This document shows positions 25,262-32,141 of a stretch of DNA of 44,313 nucleotides, in pieces. Under the pieces are notes generated by a model. It saw only the letters and a list, made by a program, of their open reading frames with translations, was not told where the DNA came from and made no database searches. The translations under genes were made by a program, and so were the position numbers. This stretch comes from CAYZGU01 sp964478165 (GTDB lineage Bacteria > Poribacteria > WGA-4E > JAJDTR01): positions 1 to 44,313 of the forward strand of contig CAYZGU010000018.1 of assembly GCA_964478165.1 (NCBI GenBank), in the 5' to 3' direction. The stretch's first letter is position 1, and every line of letters begins with the position of its first letter.

Positions 25262-25774
25262 ATGAAGAAACAACCAATGAGTTTAACAGTAAACGGGGAT
25301 TTGTACGAACTGTTTGTTGAACCGCGTAAAACCTTATTGGCAGTCATCCGCGACATGATAGGTTTAACAGGAACGAAGGAAGGCTGTAGTACTGGTGATT
25401 GTGGCGCTTGCACAGTGATTCTTGACGGCAGACCGATTACATCTTGCATGATGCTCGCCGTCAGTGCGAAGGATAGATCGATTACCACAATCGAGGGAAT
25501 CGCTAGCCCAGACCGTTTACATCCCGTTCAAGAAGCTTTTCTGCAAAAGGGAGGATATCAGTGCGGTTTCTGCACTCCGGGGTTTATCATGGCTGCTAAA
25601 GCACTGCTTGATGAAAATCCAAATCTTCCAGAAACCGAGATCCGGCACGCACTTGGTGGCAACATCTGTCGGTGCACCGGATATACGAAAATCATCGAGG
25701 CAGTCATGAGCGCCGCGAAAATAATGCGCCCAGCTGCCAAATCACAGCACAAAAGAAGGGATTCCAATGGCTAA
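25262..25774 (+). CDS. Molybdenum hydroxylase 2Fe-2S subunit (CoxS/CutS family)
   Basis: This is the small electron-transfer subunit, 170 residues. All eight cysteines for two 2Fe-2S clusters are present: the plant-ferredoxin-type set Cys42, Cys47, Cys50 and Cys62 (GCSTGDCGACTV) and the helical-domain set Cys101, Cys104, Cys136 and Cys138 (CGFCTPG and CRC). It passes electrons from the molybdenum site to the FAD subunit. AAAGGA precedes the ATG. The tail overlaps the start of the small four-cysteine gene by eight bases, which points to translational coupling. Confidence 0.95.
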   Translation: MKKQPMSLTVNGDLYELFVEPRKTLLAVIRDMIGLTGTKEGCSTGDCGACTVILDGRPITSCMMLAVSAKDRSITTIEGIASPDRLHPVQEAFLQKGGYQCGFCTPGFIMAAKALLDENPNLPETEIRHALGGNICRCTGYTKIIEAVMSAAKIMRPAAKSQHKRRDSNG

Positions 25775-25964
25775 GACCCATCGAGGACACGGCTTACGTG
25801 GCGAATATCATAGTGGCCGAGGCACTTGTCCTGTTTGTAATAGGACTGGCGTAAAGATTCTGTATAATCGCGAGATTGGCGAAAAGACCATCAATACCTG
25901 CAAGCGGTGTAACGTCGCTTTGGGCCGTGGCAAATTACAGGATGTCGTTGCAAACCTGTCATAA
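25767..25964 (+). CDS. Small four-cysteine (putative zinc-binding) protein inside the molybdenum hydroxylase operon
   Basis: The 65-residue basic protein contains CPVC at residues 21-24 and CKRC at 45-48, a CX2C-X20-CX2C arrangement typical of a zinc ribbon or rubredoxin-like knuckle. It begins MAKTHRGHGLRGEYHSGRGT, with no signal peptide. Its ATG overlaps the 2Fe-2S subunit gene by eight bases, and the molybdopterin subunit follows 204 bases later on the same strand, so it is embedded in the operon. I recall similar small 'MAKTHRG...CPVC...CK-C' proteins in some other bacteria, but no function is known to me. The position suggests a role in assembly, cofactor insertion or regulation of the enzyme; that is inference. 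Confidence 0.8.
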   Translation: MAKTHRGHGLRGEYHSGRGTCPVCNRTGVKILYNREIGEKTINTCKRCNVALGRGKLQDVVANLS

Positions 25965-26168
25965 TCAAACACAATTCATGAAATTGACGCGGAAAATGGC
26001 CATTCTTGTCACAAAAAAAGACATATGAGTACGATGATGAAACTAGATTGATGGCTAATCGGTTTTCATTAGGCCGTGTAGACTTATGCCTCAGCCAGCG
26101 CGTAAGCTATAGACCAATCAAGCTTCAGAAGCTGCCCTAGATCACTTGTCTAGAAAGGAAGCGTTTCA

Positions 26169-28475
26169 ATGCCAGAACATGTAGTTGTTGGAAAACGAGT
26201 GCCAAGAGTAGATGCCCTAGAAAAAGTAACAGGTACAGCAAAATATGGTGCAGATATTAACTTTCCTGGAATGCTCCACGCCAAAATCTTCCGTAGCACG
26301 GAAGTTCATGCGAAGATTCTCAGCATTGATACGAGTGAAGCTGAGAAGTTACCCGGTGTCCAGGCGATTATCACACAAAATGATGTCTCGACTGGCCGCA
26401 CGGTCTTCGCAAAAGAAAAAGTACTGTATCTTGGTGAACCACTGGGCGCAGTCGCTGCAATTGATCCTGACATTGCTGAAGAAGCGGCCGCGCTCGTCAA
26501 GGTCAAGTATGAAGCGCTGCCAGTTGTACAGGATGTAATGGAAGCAATTAAGCCAGATGCCCCTCATCTACTTAGTGAAAGAACCAAAGATGGGCCAAAT
26601 CGTCGCACAATCGTCAAACGACTGAGAACGCTGTCAAAACAGACAGAACAAGACAATAGTACTGAGATCGACAACTTGAATAAGGAACTATCAGGGCTCG
26701 ACGACGAGATCTATTACAATATCGCGGGTGAAGCCCATGAAGCAGCGGGTGACGTCGAACAGGGATTCGAAGAATCCGATGTTGTCGTTGAAAATACGTA
26801 TACTGTTCCACGCGTCCATCAGGTATATATGGAACCACACGTATCTGTTGCTAATGCTGAACCTTCCGGTAAGTTGACTGTTTGGGCCAGCAGCCAAGGA
26901 CATTTTGCAATTCGTTCTGGTATCGCTGGTTTACTTGGAATTCCTCTCAGTGACATTAATGTCATTGGGGTTACTATGGGTGGAGGTTTCGGGGGACGTT
27001 TCAACATCCAAATGACCCACGTGCCAGCCGTCATGCTTTCCCAAAAAACAGGGCGCCCAGTTAAAGTACAACTGAACCGAGAAGAGGAGTTTCTTGATGG
27101 CCGCCCAGCAACTGGTTGCATCATTAGGCTTAAAACAGGCGCAATGAACGATGGAACAATTGTTGCACGTAAGGCACTTGCGTTCTGGGATTGTGGCGCA
27201 GTTGCTGGTGGTCCGATTGCCAACACTATCCGTATCCGTGGTGTCTACAAATTCCCGCACCTTCAGATGGACGCTTACTCAGTACACACCAACAAATCTG
27301 GAACAACATCGTATCGCGCACCGGGCGCGCCTCAGTCAATTTTTGCAGCCGAATCTCAACTCGATGAGATTGCTCGTCAGATTGGAATGGACCCCGTGGA
27401 ACTTCGCATGAAAAACATGCGAGAAGAAGGCGATCAGGTCCCTGCAGGCGCCACAGAACCCATAGTTGGCTATAAAGAAACCCTTCAAGCGGCCGCAGAT
27501 GCGGTAGACTGGCCAAATAGAAAGAAGGGCTCCAATCAAGGTTGGGGCGTTGCCGTCGGTGATTGGACTAATGGTTGTGGCCCGGGGGCAGTATATGTTT
27601 CTGTCCATGAAGACGGCAGCATCCGTGTCTTTCATGGTTCTATGGATATCACTGGATCAGACACAGCAATGGCCCAAATCGTAGCTGAGGTTCTAACCGT
27701 TCCTTTCGAGCAGGTTGCTATCACCTGTGGTGACACCAATTCTGCGCCTTATAACACCGGATCGGGTGGAAGCGTTGTCACCTTTACAATGGGAAACACA
27801 GCTAAGTTGGCCGCTGAAGACGCCCGACAACGTCTCCTAGAGCTCGCTGCGCAACGGTTGAACACGGAAATCGACAACCTAAAACTCAGAGATGGCGAGA
27901 TTTCGCTATCCATCACAGATTCACCTAAATCACTCTCCCTTGGTGAACTAGCGGCATACAGTTTGAGCACAACCGGTGGACCGGTTGTTGGAAAAGGTTC
28001 ATTATCAGGAAAACTAAGTGCACCAGCTATTGCGGTCCAAATTGCCAAGGTCGAGGTCAATCCAGAAACTGGAAATACCAAAGTCCTCAAGATGGTTGCC
28101 TCACAAGACGTCGGGTTTGCAATTAATCCAATATCCGTCGAAGGACAAATCGAAGGCGGGGTCGTTCAGGGATACGCCTGGTCGATGATGGAAGAAATGC
28201 AGTATGACGAGAATGGAAACATGAACCCGGGTTTTGTGGATTACCGGGTTCCGACATCAGCCGACATACCGACGATTGAGACTGTCATCGTGGAAGTACC
28301 TGCCCCTAATGGTCCTTACGGTGCAAAGGGCGTGGGTGAGCCTTCACTCACACCAACACTGGCTACTTTTGCAAACGCAGTTACTGACGCGACTGGTGTC
28401 CAGATTACGGACCTACCGATTAAACCTGAAAAGATCGTGAAAGGTTTAAAGAAAAAGGGCAAGAAAAGCAAATAA
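26169..28475 (+). CDS. Molybdenum hydroxylase large (molybdopterin) subunit, xanthine dehydrogenase family
   Basis: The 768-residue catalytic subunit binds the molybdopterin cofactor and hydroxylates its substrate with water. Key motifs are GGGFGGR (271-277), SYRAPGAPQ (381-389) and the catalytic base Glu724 in YGAKGVGEPS (717-726). It lacks the AYXCSFR active-site loop of true Mo-Cu CO dehydrogenase, so it is an aldehyde/xanthine/N-heterocycle-type hydroxylase of unknown substrate. Residues about 137-190 form a charged insertion (many Arg, Lys, Glu, Asp) between the first domain and GDVEQGF, where relatives usually have a short link. The C-terminus is a lysine-rich tail. AAAGGAAG lies seven to nine bases ahead of the ATG. 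It is the last gene of the operon. Confidence 0.94.
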   Translation: MPEHVVVGKRVPRVDALEKVTGTAKYGADINFPGMLHAKIFRSTEVHAKILSIDTSEAEKLPGVQAIITQNDVSTGRTVFAKEKVLYLGEPLGAVAAIDPDIAEEAAALVKVKYEALPVVQDVMEAIKPDAPHLLSERTKDGPNRRTIVKRLRTLSKQTEQDNSTEIDNLNKELSGLDDEIYYNIAGEAHEAAGDVEQGFEESDVVVENTYTVPRVHQVYMEPHVSVANAEPSGKLTVWASSQGHFAIRSGIAGLLGIPLSDINVIGVTMGGGFGGRFNIQMTHVPAVMLSQKTGRPVKVQLNREEEFLDGRPATGCIIRLKTGAMNDGTIVARKALAFWDCGAVAGGPIANTIRIRGVYKFPHLQMDAYSVHTNKSGTTSYRAPGAPQSIFAAESQLDEIARQIGMDPVELRMKNMREEGDQVPAGATEPIVGYKETLQAAADAVDWPNRKKGSNQGWGVAVGDWTNGCGPGAVYVSVHEDGSIRVFHGSMDITGSDTAMAQIVAEVLTVPFEQVAITCGDTNSAPYNTGSGGSVVTFTMGNTAKLAAEDARQRLLELAAQRLNTEIDNLKLRDGEISLSITDSPKSLSLGELAAYSLSTTGGPVVGKGSLSGKLSAPAIAVQIAKVEVNPETGNTKVLKMVASQDVGFAINPISVEGQIEGGVVQGYAWSMMEEMQYDENGNMNPGFVDYRVPTSADIPTIETVIVEVPAPNGPYGAKGVGEPSLTPTLATFANAVTDATGVQITDLPIKPEKIVKGLKKKGKKSK

Positions 28476-28483
28476 CTCGGATT

Positions 28484-28527
28484 CTCCGAAGATTCTGTCG
28501 AGCAGCTGGCCAACAGAATCTTCGGAG
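28484..28527 (+). terminator. Perfect 15-bp inverted repeat after the large subunit gene
   Basis: CTCCGAAGATTCTGT (28484-28498) and ACAGAATCTTCGGAG (28513-28527) pair over all 15 bases with a 14-base loop, beginning nine bases after the stop. It is well placed to end the operon or protect the mRNA 3' end, but no T-run follows, so simple Rho-independent action is doubtful. Confidence 0.6.
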
Positions 28528-28721
28528 GGGCTCACCAAGTCATCTGCTGTTTCTATACCCAATCTCCACTCAACGGGTGCCGGTCCAATTGCACACCCCT
28601 TCCTTGTTACCATATGATATCGAACGCGTTGCGGCTGATACAAACCAGTGTATTTCAGAGATGCATTGGTACTGTTCCATGACAAGGAGCTAAGGAGATA
28701 ATTTCTCGTTGAAACAACACA

Positions 28722-29465
28722 GTGAAGCTCATGTTTGACAATATCAAAAATTCTCACGGTGAACAGCTCGATTACAGCTTCCACAAGGTTGAGGGAGATA
28801 GAAAGAACATTGTCATTCTGGGACACGGCGTTACAGGAGATAAAGATCGCCCGCTCATCGCCGCATTAGCCCAAAATCTGACAGACTGCGGTATTCCGGC
28901 ATTACGTTTTTCTTTCTCTGGAAATGGTAATTCTGGAGGAAGGTTCACCGAATCAACGATTTCCAAAGAGGTTGCAGACCTCGGAGCCGTACTCGATGCC
29001 TTGAACGATTGCGTGATTTGCTATGTTGGGCATAGTATGGGTAGTACGGTAGGATTGTTACGAGCCAGTCAAGATGACCGAATCAAGATTTTGGTTTCTC
29101 TTGCTGGCATAGTTCACACGCAAATCTTCGCTGAAACTGAATTCGGCGATGTAACACCAGGAGCAGGTTTGATGTGGAATGAACCGGACTGTCCCTTATC
29201 ACGAGCATACATGGACGACATGTCCCGAATCAAGACAGTTCTTAATAAGACTTCAAAGATCTCGATACCTTGGCTTTTTGTCCATGGGACTGAAGATGAT
29301 GTTGTACCGATTAAGGACTCACGCGAAATCTTCAACAAGGCGAATAACCCGAAAGAACTGATTGAGATTCAGAACGCAGACCACGTTTTCAGTGAGAAAT
29401 CTACCAACGTGATGGTGACTCAGGTTGTAAGTTGGATCAATACCCAATTCAATCGGCTGAATTAG
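28722..29465 (+). CDS. Alpha/beta hydrolase (serine hydrolase)
   Basis: The 247-residue soluble protein has the alpha/beta-hydrolase fold with oxyanion region ILGHGVTGDKDRP (32-44), nucleophile elbow GHSMGS with Ser105, and likely triad partners Asp193 (HGTEDDVVP) and His221 (NADHVFS). The FSFSGNGNSGG segment after the second strand is typical of the esterase/acylhydrolase group related to dienelactone hydrolases and 'serine aminopeptidase S33' enzymes. The frame starts at GTG 28722; ATG 28731 is an alternative. AAGGAG at 28692-28697 is too far for either, so the start is uncertain. The methyltransferase gene begins within nine bases of its stop. The substrate is unknown. Confidence 0.85.
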   Translation: MKLMFDNIKNSHGEQLDYSFHKVEGDRKNIVILGHGVTGDKDRPLIAALAQNLTDCGIPALRFSFSGNGNSGGRFTESTISKEVADLGAVLDALNDCVICYVGHSMGSTVGLLRASQDDRIKILVSLAGIVHTQIFAETEFGDVTPGAGLMWNEPDCPLSRAYMDDMSRIKTVLNKTSKISIPWLFVHGTEDDVVPIKDSREIFNKANNPKELIEIQNADHVFSEKSTNVMVTQVVSWINTQFNRLN

Positions 29466-29473
29466 TAAGGCAC

Positions 29474-30124
29474 ATGTGTCCACTCTGTTACTCGAAAGCG
29501 CCCCGGCATTTTACAACGATTGATAACAAACAATACTGGAGATGTGACCTCTGTTGCCTGACCTTTCTATCGCCCAAGCATCATTTAGATGACACCGCCG
29601 AAATTGCGCGATACCACCTCCACCAAAACGATCCAGCCGACTCTCGTTACCGAAAGTTTTTGAGCCGCTTGTCCAATCACCTCGTACCGAGGTTGTCTCA
29701 CAACGCAGAGGGGCTTGATTACGGGTCTGGCCCGGGACCAACGCTCTCTGTAATGCTCGAAGAACTGGATTTCCGGATGAACATCTACGATCCTTTCTTC
29801 GCGCCACAAATCGATGTGCTCGAACGCACGTATGACTTCATTACATGCACCGAAACCGTCGAGCACTTTTATCAACCAGGTGCGGAATTTCAGAAGTTCG
29901 ATGGGTTGCTCCGAAGAACCGGTTGGCTCGCAGTAATGACTGAAATATTAGGTAATGACGCGGATTTCGCCACTTGGTGGTATCACCGTGAACCCACGCA
30001 CGTGTGTTTCTACAAGCGAGAAACAATGGTCTGGATTGCCACACAATATACGTGGAAAGTAGAACACCCCCGCAAGAATGTAACCTTGTTTTACAAGCCC
30101 GAAAAATCCATGGCACCCCTATAG
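29474..30124 (+). CDS. Class I SAM-dependent methyltransferase with N-terminal zinc knuckle
   Basis: The 216-residue protein starts with a CX2C-X18-CX2C knuckle (MCPLC and CDLC: Cys2, Cys5, Cys24, Cys27), then the ARYHLHQNDP motif, a SAM-binding LDYGSGPGPTLS (81-92) and the family block DFITCTETVEHFYQP (121-135), followed by EPTHVCFY. This layout matches a widespread family of about 210-residue small methyltransferases annotated only by domain; the target is unknown. The ATG at 29474 gives the exact family N-terminus and lies nine bases after the hydrolase stop, with AAGG close ahead. A TTG at 29432 in frame overlaps the hydrolase gene and is less likely. Confidence 0.87.
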   Translation: MCPLCYSKAPRHFTTIDNKQYWRCDLCCLTFLSPKHHLDDTAEIARYHLHQNDPADSRYRKFLSRLSNHLVPRLSHNAEGLDYGSGPGPTLSVMLEELDFRMNIYDPFFAPQIDVLERTYDFITCTETVEHFYQPGAEFQKFDGLLRRTGWLAVMTEILGNDADFATWWYHREPTHVCFYKRETMVWIATQYTWKVEHPRKNVTLFYKPEKSMAPL

Positions 30125-30329
30125 CGGACCGCGATTATCTCTTTCAAAATGAATCGCACACCATCAGTTATGACATTTTGTTTGCACCGGTCCAGAAAAG
30201 GGACAAGACATTCTCCTCGAAACACGCGGTAGGGCTAGAGTCTCGCGCCACGAAGTGCAATACCCATACTCTGGATTTCTGTGACTTTGATAGTCAGATC
30301 ATGGCAAAAGCTATTCGAACGAACCCCGC

Positions 30330-30921
30330 GACGTGTTAGAAAAACCAAACGTTGAGCTAGTCTCCTATGGCTCGACTGCGACAACATTACATGCCCAGCA
30401 GCCGACCGTGATGCCATATGAATCGGCAACTGGATTGAAAACGGCGAAATACTTGATTCACATGCTGTCCGCGTTATCGCAGATTACATACAGCCCTCGA
30501 ACGAATCAATGGAGATTAGCGTTGGCGGATTCCGAAACTTGGAAAAACAGGCCGAGGCAAACTATGTGCGCCTCATGACCGAAAACTGGTTAGTCCTTCT
30601 TTCAACTCCAGAAAATATGTTCACTCTACTGGGAACATTGGATGGACAAGTGGGACTCTGTCTCGATTTCGTGAACTGGAATAGGAAAACGAGACACAAG
30701 GATCTTACCAAGGCTTCCTCCAGTTTCAAGTCATGCCACACCAAGGCACATTTTACCACATCGCGTGCAATCGACACAGCGAATGACGTGCGATGTCTCA
30801 ATCTTGCACAGGATCCCGGTTTTTCTGGGCCTCACCGACGGCAATCTAGAACGGTGCAGACAACAGAGAGTGGAAGAGACCCGTCCTCGAAAAAGAGATT
30901 GTCGAACCATATCCTATCGAT
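30330..30921 (+). pseudogene. Decayed sugar phosphate isomerase/epimerase (xylose-isomerase-like TIM barrel)
   Basis: The region directly before the intact hydroxypyruvate-isomerase-like gene encodes most of a TIM-barrel isomerase with disabling changes. Recognisable pieces in order are LDCDNITCPAADRDAI, a TGA, IGNWIENGEILDSHAVRVIADYI, then MTENWLVLLSTPENM, LDGQVGLCLDFVNWN, SCHTKAHF and DPGFSGPH. A frameshift (near 30830) and a TAG follow, then NGADNREW and VLEKEIVEPYPID with its own stop at 30919-30921. The TENW, GLCLDF-NW and CHTKAHF motifs are the metal-binding strands of this family. The upstream part (30125-30330) is too eroded to read. The final stop overlaps the ribosome site of the next gene, so the two were probably an operon. 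Confidence 0.8.
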
Positions 30922-30936
30922 TAGGAGGAGAACCCA

Positions 30937-31701
30937 ATGCCACGAATCAAACAATCCGCTACGGGATGGAGTTTCATTCAGGAAGATTTGACGGCGGAGA
31001 ACTTCATTAGAAGTGCGGCCGAAATCGGATTCGCCGCAGTTGAAATGGTAGACCAGAAATACTGGCCGCTCGCGTGGGACTTGGGACTCAAGATCTCAGC
31101 ACTTATTGGTCACCAGTCTTTGACCGACGGACTCAACAAGCGCGAGAACCATAATCGCATTGAGAACGAAATCCTTTTGAATATTGACCTCGCGGCAGCA
31201 AACGATATCCCTGTGGTTCTCACTTTCTCCGGTAACCAACATGAAGGTTTGTCCTATAATGAAGGAATCGAGGTTACTGCTGCTGGGTTAAGCCGCGTGT
31301 CAAAAGCAGCAGAAGAAAAAAACATTACACTCTGCCTCGAACTACTCAATACAAAGGTCGATCACCCCGGATACCAGGGTAATTCCACGGCCTGGGGTGT
31401 AGCGGTCTGTAAACATGTAAACTCTCCACGAGTCAAGCTGCTTTATGACATCTACCACATGCAAATTATGGAGGGTGACATCATCCGTACCATCCAGGAA
31501 AATATCGAGCATATCGGACATTTCCATACAGCGGGAAACCCAGGCAGAAATAATCTGGATGCGCAACAAGAAATTTACTATCCACCAATTATATCGGCCA
31601 TCGTAAAAACTGGTTACGACCAGTATATCGCACACGAGTTCATTCCCAAATCCAATCCGATTGAAGGACTAAGGCAGGCATTTCATCTTTGCAATGTATA
31701 G
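30937..31701 (+). CDS. Hydroxypyruvate isomerase-like TIM-barrel protein
   Basis: The 254-residue protein is a xylose-isomerase-like TIM barrel close to hydroxypyruvate isomerases. The metal ligand strands are all seen: Glu135 (LCLELLN), Asp171 (LLYDIYHMQIMEGD), the GHFHTAGNPGRN strand (His195, His197) and Glu234 (AHEFIP). It would isomerise a small keto/aldose substrate. The ATG at 30937 has GGAGGAG about eight bases upstream. It follows the dead isomerase gene by 15 bases on the same strand, which suggests a former two-isomerase catabolic operon of which only this gene still works. Confidence 0.9.
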   Translation: MPRIKQSATGWSFIQEDLTAENFIRSAAEIGFAAVEMVDQKYWPLAWDLGLKISALIGHQSLTDGLNKRENHNRIENEILLNIDLAAANDIPVVLTFSGNQHEGLSYNEGIEVTAAGLSRVSKAAEEKNITLCLELLNTKVDHPGYQGNSTAWGVAVCKHVNSPRVKLLYDIYHMQIMEGDIIRTIQENIEHIGHFHTAGNPGRNNLDAQQEIYYPPIISAIVKTGYDQYIAHEFIPKSNPIEGLRQAFHLCNV

Positions 31702-32141
31702 CACAGTATAGCCCAAATCCTACGAAATAGACTCAGGTTCCTCGCTTAGGAGGCTCGACACAATCCAGACTAAAACGGGACATGAAGCGCTAGAGTAACG
31801 TAGAACTATGACGCTAAATTTTATTGAGTTCAGCAACGGTAATCCGATCTAATCCTCTGACTTGAAGCACACATTAGCAGAAACCTTCAACAGAACACCA
31901 AACCGGGGGATGTTTTGATTGCGCCCAGCTTCCACCGTATGAGATAATAACTTTGATTAAAATGGTTGTCAGAAATGAGTTCCCACACAAATTGAGATTC
32001 AAACGACTATTGAACTCGTATTCAAAACATTTATTCCAAAACTTGTACAAATCCTTTCCATTAAATTATTTTCGGCGCTATCGAACAAGAAAAAATCGGG
32101 ACTCTCGTTTCTAGATGCGCAAAAACTGGAGGAGTTGCAAC
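31702..32141. other. Intergenic stretch ahead of acnA, nothing recognised
   Basis: These 440 AT-rich bases hold no gene I can support and no clear promoter match; the acnA promoter is presumably here. Short frames on both strands have no ribosome sites or motifs. Confidence 0.5.

Noticed and set aside
24377..28475. Aerobic CO dehydrogenase
   Set aside because: The large subunit lacks the AYXCSFR loop that defines the Mo-Cu CO dehydrogenase; SYRAPGAPQ fits other molybdenum hydroxylases.
28446..28826. Minus-strand frame of 126 codons
   Set aside because: It is antisense to the end of the molybdopterin subunit gene and the start of the hydrolase gene, without a start signal. The central part could be a relic but nothing identifies it.
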